64,000 nucleotides of DNA from Pseudomonadales bacterium (GCA_016779565.1 JADHNJ010000006.1:1-64000); one strand, 5' to 3'; counted from the first letter of the stretch, positions 37,080-45,275 are shown. Made by a program: numbers and translations. The notes: generated by a model not told the origin, from the letters alone.

Positions 37080-37232
37080 CTGTCTTAACGTGTGGGAGCG
37101 GACTCCGAGTTAACGTAACTCGGAGGCTCCCTTGATAGACTGACTATTGATGGGATCACCTCCTTTGCGGTCAGGGTGTTAAAAGGAGCGCGAGAGATTC
37201 CCCCTGGTCAGAATGTCTGCGCATCAATGTTC
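37044..37232 (-). ncRNA. Candidate structured small RNA with sequestered extended Shine-Dalgarno
   Basis: No family recognised. A minus-strand promoter (TGTCAA complement at 37262-37267 and AAGTTA complement at 37239-37244, 17-base spacer) would start RNA near 37232. The RNA would contain AAAGGAGGTGATCC (complement of 37153-37166), matching 13 of 14 bases of the complement of the 16S rRNA 3' end. AAAGGAG (complement of 37160-37166) can pair with CTCCTTT (complement of 37182-37188), masking it. A 16-bp hairpin with a 3-base bulge follows (37094-37131), then the terminator. No start codon lies at a normal distance from the ribosome-binding sequence. Several GGA motifs are present, as in CsrA-binding RNAs. 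Confidence 0.55.
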
Positions 37233-37238
37233 AAAGTA

Positions 37239-37267
37239 AAGTTAATGCCAAAGCCCGGGAGTGTCAA
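37239..37267 (-). promoter_or_regulatory. Minus-strand promoter of the candidate small RNA
   Basis: On the minus strand: TTGACA (37267-37262), 17-base spacer, TAACTT (37244-37239). The -35 box is perfect and the -10 is weak. It lies in the gap after the flavoprotein gene stop at 37290. Confidence 0.5.
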
Positions 37268-37289
37268 AGGGTTTCTCGAATGGAGGGAT

Positions 37290-37880
37290 TTAGGGCACTA
37301 GAGTGCTCTTTTGCCAAGCATTAGCCTGCCACGTAAATTTTGATCGATCGTGAGGTAGATCATTCTGAGATAGATCCAACCGCTCGATTTCTGTTGTCGT
37401 GATGGCAAGACCGATTGCGGCATCGGTTGCTTCTAAAGCCTTAGTATCAATGCCATCATAAAGGGTTTGATAGGCTTCAAGAAAGCGCTCACGAGACGCA
37501 AACTCAGTGCTCTGTCCAGCAAGTTGGTCATAGAAGTGATCGAGGACCTTGGCTCTTACCGGTCGTTTGTGCCAGTTTTGCTTTATGTCATCTGTGTTGA
37601 TCAATGCGGCTTTACCCGATAATCGATATTGGATTTGAATGCTGGGATACCATATTAGGACTTGGCAATGGGGTTGATGTTGGATGTGCCGCCATTTAGG
37701 ACTGGAGGCATTGATAAAGAGTGTGAGTTGCCGATCGCTGATTTCCCGCAACACCAAAGTTCTTACCGCTGGGCAGTTTTCCGAATCCACGGTTGCTAAA
37801 AAGCATACCTGGGCATTCTGATCTTGTGCCGCAATGGCGCGCGCTCGGTCAGCCTGAAGGTCATCAAGGATAGTGCTCAT
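37290..37880 (-). CDS. PNPOx-like FMN-binding protein
   Basis: 196-residue protein of the pyridoxamine 5'-phosphate oxidase-like split-barrel superfamily. CFLATVDSENCPAVRTLVLREI (about 26-47) and LFINASSPKWRHIQHQP (about 54-70) form the FMN-binding edge, as in PdxH-like and Alr4036-type proteins. CQVLIWYPSIQIQYRLSGKAAL follows. It is shorter than true PdxH and lacks its C-terminal substrate arm, so pyridoxamine oxidation is uncertain. It overlaps the 37877 gene by 4 bases. Confidence 0.78.
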   Translation of the reverse strand: MSTILDDLQADRARAIAAQDQNAQVCFLATVDSENCPAVRTLVLREISDRQLTLFINASSPKWRHIQHQPHCQVLIWYPSIQIQYRLSGKAALINTDDIKQNWHKRPVRAKVLDHFYDQLAGQSTEFASRERFLEAYQTLYDGIDTKALEATDAAIGLAITTTEIERLDLSQNDLPHDRSKFTWQANAWQKSTLVP

Positions 37881-38152
37881 TGCGATTCCAAGGCGAAGGT
37901 TTTAGAGCCTATTTCCGTGTGACTCATGTAAAGGGTTAGGCTGCGACTTTGGTCCGTTGTCTCAATCAGTCCAACGACATGCTCGTGAAATTCGTAGTCC
38001 GTTTGAACCACGCTATCGAGTCGAAGTAGTGAGCTCGCGATTCCGGAATCTCGGAGCAGACCATTAATCCAGAGTTGGCCCAGGCCCTCTCCATTGCAAG
38101 ACAGGATGATATCGGCTTCTCGGTAATGGCAGCTTAGTTGTTGGTCAGCCAT
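37877..38152 (-). CDS. Hypothetical protein (91 residues)
   Basis: Short soluble protein, not recognised. It has no signal peptide or membrane helix, and its only cysteines are Cys8 and Cys19. Its stop overlaps the flavoprotein start by 4 bases (ATGA type), so it is probably cotranslated with it. Codon use appears normal. A role as accessory of the PNPOx-like protein is possible but unsupported. Confidence 0.6.
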   Translation of the reverse strand: MADQQLSCHYREADIILSCNGEGLGQLWINGLLRDSGIASSLLRLDSVVQTDYEFHEHVVGLIETTDQSRSLTLYMSHTEIGSKTFALESQ

Positions 38153-38255
38153 AGTTGGCCTGATCCTTTTGGTGGAAAGCGGATGGGTTTCAGGATGAAC
38201 GCTATCATCAATTGCGATATGATTCGCGGCAAACGAAATATACAGGGTAAGCGAA

Positions 38256-38423
38256 ATGAGTCAAATTCCTGAGGCCAAGATCAAAGCGTCTGAAATATTA
38301 GCGGGACTAAGAAAATTGGGGCCAAATCGAGTGGTCGCCTTGTCGACACATAAAACCAAGGCATTGGTAGCGGAACTCGAATTAAAAGCTGAAGCGCTGG
38401 TGAAGGCTCTGGATGACGCTTGA
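38256..38423 (+). CDS. Hypothetical small protein (55 residues)
   Basis: Short gene from ATG 38256 to TGA 38423, preceded by GGGTAAGCGAA. The product (MSQIPEAKIKASEILAGLRK... to ALVKALDDA) is hydrophilic, Lys- and Ala-rich, and predicted helical. The frame is open and well placed, 57 bases ahead of the TauD-family gene and divergent from the 91-residue gene. No family recognised; it could be a small regulatory or DNA-binding protein, but this is a guess. Confidence 0.5.
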   Translation: MSQIPEAKIKASEILAGLRKLGPNRVVALSTHKTKALVAELELKAEALVKALDDA

Positions 38424-38480
38424 TCGGGTGCCGCAAAACTGGAGAGAGGTTCCATGCGGCGTTGGAAAGGCACGTGATAC

Positions 38481-39305
38481 ATGCAAAGCAAAAGAATAGC
38501 AGGCGCCCTCGGCGCCTTAGTCACAGACATTGATTTGACCCAGCCGCTCTCGGCAACCGAGGTCAATGAAATCAGGACAGCCTTGCTGAGCCATCAGGTC
38601 CTTTTTTTTAGAGACCAAGCGCTTGAACCCGCCCACCACGAGGCGCTCGCCTCTGCCTTTGGTAGCCCTCAGCTACATGAGGCCTACCCCCATGTACCCG
38701 GTCATCCGGCGATCACAATTTTAGAAAACGATAGGGATAACCCGTCAAAAATTGAGGTCTGGCATACCGATATGACATTTCGGGCTTGCCCGCCGCTAGG
38801 ATCGATTTTGCATGGCGTCGTTGTTCCTCCTCAAGGAGGCGATACCTTGTTCGCTAGCTTATCGGCGGCCTACGATAGTTTGTCGCCAAGTATCAAAGAC
38901 TTCGTGCAGAAGCACGAAGCCATCCACGATTTCAGCCACGGTTTTAAAGAATCATTGGCAGAACCTGGGGGCCATGAACGTTTAGCGCCGATGGTCAGAG
39001 ACAATCCTCCTGTTGTTCATCCGATGGTGGTTACCCACCCGGAGAGCGGCATCAAAGGTTTGTATGTCAACGCTTTGTTCACTGTTGCGATCAAAGGGCT
39101 AACCCAACGGGAAAGTGACGCAATGTTAAATCTATTGTTTGAGCACATCGTGCTGCCAGAGCATACCTGCCGGTTTTCCTGGGAGGCAAACTCCATCGCA
39201 TTTTGGGATAATCGCATTACGCAACACAAGCCAGTCAATGATTATTGGCCACAACATCGAAAAATGCAGAGAATCACCGTGGATGATGGTCAGCGGCCCA
39301 GTTAG
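38481..39305 (+). CDS. TauD/TfdA-family alpha-ketoglutarate-dependent dioxygenase
   Basis: Fe(II)/2-oxoglutarate dioxygenase of 274 residues. The His-x-Asp metal motif is WHTDMTF (about residues 94-100), and the distal His and the 2-oxoglutarate-binding Arg are in TQHKPVNDYWPQHRKMQRITVD (about 245-265). FFRDQALEPAHH and HGVVVPPQGGDTLF are family hallmarks. TauD releases sulfite from taurine, but family members act on many sulfonates and other substrates; the substrate here is not defined. The last bases overlap the convergent hydrolase by 4. Confidence 0.88.
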   Translation: MQSKRIAGALGALVTDIDLTQPLSATEVNEIRTALLSHQVLFFRDQALEPAHHEALASAFGSPQLHEAYPHVPGHPAITILENDRDNPSKIEVWHTDMTFRACPPLGSILHGVVVPPQGGDTLFASLSAAYDSLSPSIKDFVQKHEAIHDFSHGFKESLAEPGGHERLAPMVRDNPPVVHPMVVTHPESGIKGLYVNALFTVAIKGLTQRESDAMLNLLFEHIVLPEHTCRFSWEANSIAFWDNRITQHKPVNDYWPQHRKMQRITVDDGQRPS

Positions 39306-40231
39306 CGGTCCCCAGCATCTAGATTGTGTGCTCGAGATCCAAAGGCACGCCATAGCGCATCAATAAAAGCTAGAGGCTGATCCAAGGGTACGTGGTGGAA
39401 TGCCTCTGGGATAACCTGAATGTGGGCGTCTGGTAATAGTTGATACAGCTGCGCCCTGTTGCCTCGCCCTAATTCCGTACTGGTGTCAAAAAAATAACTG
39501 AGGTCGCCAATGATCGCCGATTTTGGTATCGCTAACTCAGCGAGCATGGTTGCTGCCGGCGGCAGGGTGACGCTGGTCAGGAGCTTATCAAAAAGACCTC
39601 GGTCTAGCTTGTAAGTATAACCTCTAGGTGTTTTACGTATTGAACGCGCAGCGATGTGAGCAACAATGTGGGGGTGTCTTGAGGGCTGGCGTGGCCGAAG
39701 CCTAAAACGCGTTACTGCTTTTTCGAGGCTGTCATAGTAGCGAGGGGGCTTTGGAGGTCTTTTCGCACTTACCGGTTTTATAGGGTCCTTTCCTTTGGCA
39801 TCCGAGGAACGTTTAGGGGGGGCAATGACTGAATCCACTAAGATCAATTGGCCCGCCCAATTGGGATAGAGCCAACAGGCGATTCGGGAAAGCGTGCCGC
39901 CGAAACTGTGCCCAACGATTATTGGCGACTGATAGCCTACACTTTGAGAGACTGCCACGAGTTCTGCAGCGAATAAGGCCGGCGTATAATAATCGCGATG
40001 ATCACTATCCCCCGCGCCGGTAAGATCAATGGCAGTAACATCGAAACGATCATGTAAAGCAGGGCCAATATGATCCCACCATTGGCTATGAGCCGCATGC
40101 CCATGAACTAAAAGGACCCCGGGCGCCCCAATTTTCTGCCAACGTCGGTAGCGCACAGCTGCACCTGCGACAACGGTTTCATGCCCTTGTGATGAGTGAT
40201 CGAGGGCCGACTGAAATTGTTCTGGTGTCAT
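39302..40231 (-). CDS. Alpha/beta hydrolase
   Basis: 309-residue alpha/beta-hydrolase-fold enzyme. The oxyanion start LLVHGHAAHSQWWDHIGPAL (about 36-55), nucleophile elbow GHSFGGTLSRIA (Ser near residue 108), and the C-terminal His in EAFHHVPLDQPLAF (about 281) are visible. VTAIDLTGAGDSDH is the usual strand after the oxyanion turn. The linker KGKDPIKPVSAKRPPKPPRYYDS near 145-167 is unusually basic. Substrate unknown. Confidence 0.85.
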   Translation of the reverse strand: MTPEQFQSALDHSSQGHETVVAGAAVRYRRWQKIGAPGVLLVHGHAAHSQWWDHIGPALHDRFDVTAIDLTGAGDSDHRDYYTPALFAAELVAVSQSVGYQSPIIVGHSFGGTLSRIACWLYPNWAGQLILVDSVIAPPKRSSDAKGKDPIKPVSAKRPPKPPRYYDSLEKAVTRFRLRPRQPSRHPHIVAHIAARSIRKTPRGYTYKLDRGLFDKLLTSVTLPPAATMLAELAIPKSAIIGDLSYFFDTSTELGRGNRAQLYQLLPDAHIQVIPEAFHHVPLDQPLAFIDALWRAFGSRAHNLDAGDR

Positions 40232-40294
40232 GGATGGCAGCTCTAATAAATCGAGGTAGTATAGGGTAGCGAAGGGGATGCGAGGAGATTAAAG

Positions 40295-41416
40295 ATTAAA
40301 AACCCATGGACGAATCGCACGGCGTTGGTCGCCATTTGTTTTGCATTTTTGGCAGGTTTTGTCGGAACCTTAAGTCTCAGATCGCCGGATACACAAGTCG
40401 CGGTCCAAAGTGCCAGCCGGGGCGAAGAAATCAAATGGCGTACTCCCGTTGCTTTTGGGACTCAGTTGCCAGCGCTCGGCGATAACATTTTATTTGTATC
40501 AGATGCTGTTAAAGCTGCGTCTGATGGGCGATTTTTGCTGGAAGTCTATGAGCCAGGCATGCTGGTACCAGCCTTTAGCATTACAGAAAGCGTGAAAGCG
40601 GGAAAGTTGGAAGCAGGATATACCTGGTTAGGATACGATCAGGGAAGAATTCCGGCGACACCTCTAATCTCCGCTGTTCCCTTTGGAATGGAGCCTTGGG
40701 AGTATACCGCTTGGTACTATGAGGCGGGTGGCAAAGCGCTCGCCGAGGCGCTTTATGCAGAACACAATATTCATCCAATTCTTTGCGGGATCATCGGACC
40801 GGAGACGGCAGGTTGGTTTCGATTTCCGGTTTCCTCACTGGAACAATTCAACGGACTCAAAATTCGGTTTGCCGGTCTTGGGGGGCGTGTATTACAGGCT
40901 CTGGGCGCCTCTGTAACGCTCATTCCCGGCGGAGAGATTTATCAGGCGCTCGAAAAAGGCGCGATCGACGCGACCGAATATTCGCTGCCCGTAGTGGATG
41001 CCAAGTTGGGGTTTGATCAGGTCGCGAAATTTAATTATTTCCCTGGCTGGCATCAGACCTTCACGGCCGCTCATTTGGTTGTCAATAAGACTCGCTGGCA
41101 AAGTTTACGTGCTAGCGACCAGCAATTGTTGGAATTAGCTTGCACCGCTGGAGTCACCCGTAACTTAGCAAGAGGAGAAGCGCTGCAAGGTGCTGTCATT
41201 GACAGCTTTTCAGATAAAGGTGTGCAACCGATTAAGTTTGATACGGCGATATTAAAGTCATTACAAGAAGTGACCAACTCTGTCCTTGAGTTAGAAGCCG
41301 AAAAGGACCCGCAATTTGCTGAGATTTGGGCTTCGCAGAAAACATTTATGGCCCAATATCGCAAGTGGAAGTCACTCGCGTATTTGCCTAGGGACTTCGA
41401 CGAGGATTTAGAATAA
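40295..41416 (+). CDS. TRAP transporter substrate-binding protein (DctP family)
   Basis: Periplasmic receptor of a TRAP importer for an organic acid. There is no ATG, GTG or upstream TTG with a usable ribosome binding site: GAGGAG (40282-40287) is followed after 7 bases by ATT at 40295. Starting there gives KNPWTNR and the hydrophobic core ALVAICFAFLAGFVGTL, a normal signal peptide, and 373 residues in total. TTG 40325 is the only alternative and lacks a ribosome binding site. The mature part (WRTPVAFGTQLPALGDN, SITESVKAGKLEAGYTWLGYD, GGEIYQALEKGAIDATEYSLP) matches DctP-type receptors. dctQ overlaps its stop by one base. Confidence 0.88.
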   Translation: MKNPWTNRTALVAICFAFLAGFVGTLSLRSPDTQVAVQSASRGEEIKWRTPVAFGTQLPALGDNILFVSDAVKAASDGRFLLEVYEPGMLVPAFSITESVKAGKLEAGYTWLGYDQGRIPATPLISAVPFGMEPWEYTAWYYEAGGKALAEALYAEHNIHPILCGIIGPETAGWFRFPVSSLEQFNGLKIRFAGLGGRVLQALGASVTLIPGGEIYQALEKGAIDATEYSLPVVDAKLGFDQVAKFNYFPGWHQTFTAAHLVVNKTRWQSLRASDQQLLELACTAGVTRNLARGEALQGAVIDSFSDKGVQPIKFDTAILKSLQEVTNSVLELEAEKDPQFAEIWASQKTFMAQYRKWKSLAYLPRDFDEDLE

Positions 41417-41955
41417 TGGCGGAGGTGCTTCCTGAGACGGGATTGTCGATCGCGATAGACCGATTTATCCGCCGTCTTGGAAAATGGTTAGGCTTAATTT
41501 GGCTCGCCCTAATTGCGGTTATCATGGTGAACGTCATTTGCCGCTATCTTTTTGCTGAGGGGTTTATCGAGCTAGAAGAGTTACAGTGGCACCTGTACGC
41601 GTCAGGATTCCTGCTGGGTTTGTCTTACGCTTTGGTCGAGGATGCGCATGTGCGAGTCGATGTTTTTAGGAGCCGTTGGCAAGCATCGACGACAGCTTGG
41701 GTCGAGTTGTATGGTTTGGTTTTTCTGCTGTTCCCGTTCTGTTTGTTGGTGATCGTCTCTTCTCTGCCTTTTGTGCTTTACGCCTTTGAGACAAGTGAGG
41801 TTTCTCAAGCACCAGGTGGACTGCCACTACGCTGGTTAATTAAAGCGATGCTACCACTGGGATTTTTATTGCTGGTTGCCGCTGGTATCAGTCGCTTGAC
41901 ACGCGTATTTGCTGAGCTCTTTGGTTCACAGTCGCCTCGGAGGCGACATGACTGA
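41416..41955 (+). CDS. TRAP transporter small permease subunit (DctQ family)
   Basis: 179-residue membrane protein with four hydrophobic segments (about 24-46, 57-75, 95-115 and 133-160), standard for DctQ. IAVIMVNVICRYLF and EELQWHLYASGFLLGLSYALVEDAHVRVDVF are the family motifs. It starts one base inside the dctP stop and overlaps dctM by 8 bases, giving a tightly coupled dctPQM operon. Confidence 0.92.
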   Translation: MAEVLPETGLSIAIDRFIRRLGKWLGLIWLALIAVIMVNVICRYLFAEGFIELEELQWHLYASGFLLGLSYALVEDAHVRVDVFRSRWQASTTAWVELYGLVFLLFPFCLLVIVSSLPFVLYAFETSEVSQAPGGLPLRWLIKAMLPLGFLLLVAAGISRLTRVFAELFGSQSPRRRHD

Positions 41956-43300
41956 CGGAGATTGGCTAAGTGTGCTCATGTTTGTCAGTTTCATTGGGTT
42001 AATCTTCTCAGGATATCCCGTCGCTTGGGTGTTAGGGGGTTTAGCCGTTTTATTTACCGCGCTTGGGATTATTGCGGGAGTTGACTTGGGCTGGGATATC
42101 AACCTCAGCTGGGATTACACATCGCTGGTCGCTGATCGAATTTGGGATGTGATGAACAACTGGGTTTTGGTTGCATTACCCATGTTCATTTTTATGGGCA
42201 TAATGCTCGAGAAGTCTGGGCTTGCGGAGCGACTGCTACGTAACCTCTCGACGGTGTTTGATGCGCTCCCCGGCGGTATGGCGTTATCGGTAGTTGCTAT
42301 TGGCGTGCTGCTCTCAGCTTCAACTGGGATTATTGGGGCGTCTGTGGTGCTTTTAGGATTGCTGGCGATGCCGCCGATGCTGGCTCGGGGTTATCAAGCA
42401 GAACTCGCATCGGGCACAATTGCGGCTGTTGGCTCTCTGGGGATTTTAGTGCCGCCATCGATTATGTTGGTTATGATGGCAGACCGGTTAGCCCTCCCAG
42501 TAGGAGAACTCTTCTTGGGGGCTTTGCTGCCCGGCTTGTTGTTAGCGCTGCTGTATGCGTGTTACATCGTGCTCTTAGCCATTGTTCGCCCAGATCATGC
42601 GCCAAGAACGCGCGCCTCCGAACCCTTCGGTTTAAAACTCATCCTGCCGTTACTTGGTTCTATGATGCCGCCGCTGCTTCTGATTCTTGCGGTATTAGGC
42701 TCAATTTTTTTAGGGCTAGCGACGCCGACGGAAGCGGCAGGCGTTGGTGCTGCGGGTGCGTTGCTACTCACGACGGTTTATGGCCGGCTTGATTTGCTTG
42801 TACTTAAAGAGGCTTGCCTAGAAACTACTAAAACCACAAGTTATATTTTTGCGATTTTCCTAGGGGCGACTGCATTTTCTTTGGTCCTGCGGGGATTGGG
42901 CGGCGATCAGTTGATCGCAAAGACATTATTCGGGTTGCCCTTTGGGCCCAATGGTGTGCTGCTCATTATACTTTTGGTCGTGTTTTTGTTGGGTTTTGTC
43001 CTCGATTGGATCGAAATTACGCTAATCGTATTACCGCTTGTCGCGCCGGTAATTGTAGAACTCGGATTTAATCTAATTTGGTTTACTGTGCTTTTTGCTG
43101 TCTGTCTGCAAACCGCTTTCTTAACCCCACCCGTAGGGTTTGCAATTTTCTACCTCAAAGGCGTTGTACCCGATACAGTAACGATTCCGACTATTTATCG
43201 AGGCGTAATACCTTTCATCGCCTTGCAGCTCTTTGCACTATTTTTGATCTACCAGTTTACTCAGCTTGTGTTGTATCTGCCCGGGCAGTGGCTATCTTGA
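41948..43300 (+). CDS. TRAP transporter large permease subunit (DctM family)
   Basis: 450-residue membrane protein from ATG 41948, about twelve helices. GYPVAWVLGGLAVLF, ALPMFIFMGIMLEKSGLAERLL (about 78-99), SGTIAAVGSLGILVPPSIMLV (about 157-177) and LGLATPTEAAGVGAAGALLL (about 256-275) are DctM signatures; LTPPVGFAIFYLKGV near the C-terminus belongs to the last conserved loop. It completes the dctPQM set. The substrate is unknown; a carboxylate or related anion is usual. Confidence 0.95.
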   Translation: MTDGDWLSVLMFVSFIGLIFSGYPVAWVLGGLAVLFTALGIIAGVDLGWDINLSWDYTSLVADRIWDVMNNWVLVALPMFIFMGIMLEKSGLAERLLRNLSTVFDALPGGMALSVVAIGVLLSASTGIIGASVVLLGLLAMPPMLARGYQAELASGTIAAVGSLGILVPPSIMLVMMADRLALPVGELFLGALLPGLLLALLYACYIVLLAIVRPDHAPRTRASEPFGLKLILPLLGSMMPPLLLILAVLGSIFLGLATPTEAAGVGAAGALLLTTVYGRLDLLVLKEACLETTKTTSYIFAIFLGATAFSLVLRGLGGDQLIAKTLFGLPFGPNGVLLIILLVVFLLGFVLDWIEITLIVLPLVAPVIVELGFNLIWFTVLFAVCLQTAFLTPPVGFAIFYLKGVVPDTVTIPTIYRGVIPFIALQLFALFLIYQFTQLVLYLPGQWLS

Positions 43301-43491
43301 CGCCGTCTGTTACCACAAGGCCTTATCTGATCCCGAGCCCTAAAATTGTGAGACTTTGATCGCCCCATTTAGGGGCAATCGCCCCACCGCTGTGCAAGAA
43401 AATCCAAATGCCGTCGTGTAAAACGGTGCCTTAGGACGCTGATCCCCCATAAACCCCGCGATTCACCCCTAAAAGCCGTCATCCACCATCT
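43301..43491. other. Gap between dctM and amtB (upstream part)
   Basis: No gene recognised. A small palindrome GCCCC-ATTTA-GGGGC (43362-43376) lies here without a U-tract, so it is not a good terminator. The next part holds the amtB promoter. Half-sites resembling NtrC targets (TGTGCA near 43393 and ACGGTGCC near 43424) may act in activation but are not convincing. Confidence 0.4.
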
Positions 43492-43507
43492 TGGCATCAT
43501 CTTTGCT
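43492..43507 (+). promoter_or_regulatory. Sigma-54 promoter of amtB
   Basis: TGGCATCATCTTTGCT has the GG (43493-43494) and GC (43505-43506) dinucleotides with exactly 10 bases between, and fits TGGCAY-N5-TTGCW. It is 118 bases before the GTG start. Sigma-54 and NtrC control of amtB is standard. Confidence 0.75.
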
Positions 43508-43624
43508 CCCTCGTTGGCAGGACTTGCGAGAGTCCAAGGAATGGCTTGTCACGACCCAGAAGGGTTCGATGAGACAAATTCAGGAGCCACAAACGTAGCG
43601 ACGTAATCCGAGGAGGAAAAAATT

Positions 43625-44866
43625 GTGGAAGAGTCAGTGATACAACTAAGTTATTCGGTAGACACACTTTACTTTCTAGTAATGGGTGCCCTGGTCATGT
43701 TCATGGCGCCAGGTTTTGCGATGTTAGAGGCTGGGTTAGTCCGGGCGAAGAACACTAGCGAAATTCTAACCAAGAACGTTTCATTATTTGCGATTGCATC
43801 CTTGATGTATCTCATCGTGGGTTACAGCATCATGTACAGCGATGGGTCAGGTTGGATGCCAGGAATTGGCACTTATGTGTTTGGTGGTGACAATTCCGTA
43901 GAGGACGTTTTGGCCTCCGGTGGCGATACCTATTATTCAGGTGCGTCGGACTTCTTTTTCCAAGTGGTGTTCGTCGCGACGGCCATGTCGATTATTTCCG
44001 GTGCGGTGGCCGAGCGAATGAAGCTATTTGCATTTCTGGCCTTCGCGGTAGTAATGACGGGCTTCATCTACCCGGTGCAAGGGTTCTGGAAATGGGGCGG
44101 CGGTGCCCTGGATGAGGCAGGCTTTCTCGACTTTGCGGGTTCAGGCGTTGTGCACATGTGTGGCGCAGCAGCGGCGCTAGCAGGTGTACTTTTACTAGGC
44201 GCTCGGAAAGGCAAGTATGGACCCCAAGGGCAAGTACTACCTTTGCCAGGTGCGAATATGCCTTTGGCTACTCTCGGGATGTTTATTCTTTGGTTCGGCT
44301 GGTTCGGCTTTAACGGTGGTTCAGAGTTGATCGTAAGTAACATCGAAGAAGCTAACGCAGTGGCGCTTATTTTCGTAAACACCAACACAGCAGCAGCAGC
44401 AGGCCTGATAGGTGCGTTGTTAACAGCGCGACTCGCCTTCGGCAAAGCGGATCTAACGATGGCGCTGAATGGAGCGCTCGCTGGACTAGTATCGATTACG
44501 GCAGAGCCGCTAACGCCGATGCCGGGTGAAGCAGCGTTGATCGGACTCGCTGGTGGTATTTTGGTGGTTGGTTCAATTGTGTTACTGGACAAGCTAAGAA
44601 TCGATGATCCAGTGGGCGCAATTTCTGTTCACGGTACTTGTGGTATTTGGGGCTTGCTCGCGGTTTGTTTGACGAACCCAGATGCAACGCTGACAGCACA
44701 GCTGATGGGCATTGTGACGATCTTCCTCTGGACGTTTATTGTCGGTGGGATTGCCTGGATGATCATCAAGGCAGTCATGGGTATTCGAATTTCGGAAGAA
44801 GAAGAGTTGGCAGGATCCGATATTTCGGAGATTGGCATCGAAGCTTACCCAGAATTTACCAAGTAA
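43625..44866 (+). CDS. amtB: Ammonium transporter AmtB
   Basis: Ammonium channel of 413 residues with about eleven helices. Translation starts at GTG 43625, 8 bases after AGGAGG (43611-43616). Conserved motifs include MAPGFAMLEAGLVRAKNTSEILTKN near residue 27-51 (the periplasmic gate Phe and Trp follow), FAFLAFAVVMTGFIYPVQGFWKWGGGAL, DFAGSGVVHMCG with the pore His, ILWFGWFGFNGGSEL and VHGTCGIWGLLAV with the second pore His. There is no glnK gene in the window, although amtB usually follows it. Confidence 0.96.
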   Translation: MEESVIQLSYSVDTLYFLVMGALVMFMAPGFAMLEAGLVRAKNTSEILTKNVSLFAIASLMYLIVGYSIMYSDGSGWMPGIGTYVFGGDNSVEDVLASGGDTYYSGASDFFFQVVFVATAMSIISGAVAERMKLFAFLAFAVVMTGFIYPVQGFWKWGGGALDEAGFLDFAGSGVVHMCGAAAALAGVLLLGARKGKYGPQGQVLPLPGANMPLATLGMFILWFGWFGFNGGSELIVSNIEEANAVALIFVNTNTAAAAGLIGALLTARLAFGKADLTMALNGALAGLVSITAEPLTPMPGEAALIGLAGGILVVGSIVLLDKLRIDDPVGAISVHGTCGIWGLLAVCLTNPDATLTAQLMGIVTIFLWTFIVGGIAWMIIKAVMGIRISEEEELAGSDISEIGIEAYPEFTK

Positions 44867-44879
44867 ACGGTTTGGTGGG

Positions 44880-44912
44880 GGGTGCCATGGACGGCGCCCT
44901 TTGCCATTTTTT
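44880..44912 (+). terminator. Weak hairpin after amtB
   Basis: GGGTGCC (44880-44886), 6-base loop, GGCGCCC (44893-44899), with one G-U pair, followed by a T-rich tail to 44912. It may act with the stronger terminator at 44940. Confidence 0.5.
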
Positions 44913-44939
44913 CCCCTCGAGTCTTGTAAAGGCTCTTCT

Positions 44940-44965
44940 AGGCGCCCTGATGGGCGCCTTTTTTT
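44940..44965 (+). terminator. Intrinsic terminator after amtB
   Basis: AGGCGCCC (44940-44947), loop TGAT, GGGCGCCT (44952-44959), T run to 44965. Confidence 0.9.
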
Positions 44966-44989
44966 GTCTGGTGTTTAGCCGCTTATAAA

Positions 44990-45275
44990 GCGAAAAATGA
45001 AGTTAGTCTGACAGATCACCATGTTTTTGGAGGGCGCGCGAGGATCAAACGAGTGGGTGAGGGTAAACTTACTCGTACGAATCCCTGCGGGGTGTGGCAG
45101 CTAGTGTTGGACCGACGCGGCATTTGAGCAGAGGCGCTGTATCCGCAACATCTATGAGAGTGTCCGCGCTTGATGACCGGCAAGCCCCGGGGTCAAGTTG
45201 GTACTGGTGACGGCTGTTGTCTGAACCAGCACGGCGCTAGAAGGCAGCGGGATGCTGATAGCCGCTCTCGACCGA
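44990..45275. other. Gene-poor GC-rich gap, possible structured or decayed sequence
   Basis: About 285 bases between the amtB terminator and the GNAT gene. It holds several short inverted repeats, such as AGCGG with CCGCT near 45247-45267, and no protein that can be recognised on either strand. The only frame, 45170-45361 plus, runs into the GNAT gene and has no plausible ribosome binding site. It could be a non-coding RNA or a decayed gene; nothing specific is shown. Confidence 0.4.

Noticed and set aside
37153-37166. Fragment of 16S rRNA 3' end on the plus strand
   Set aside because: Only 13-14 bases match; flanking bases do not resemble 16S. The minus-strand reading as an extended ribosome-binding sequence is simpler.
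43514-43527. Second sigma-54-like site TGGCAGGACTTGC
   Set aside because: The GG to GC distance is two bases too short.
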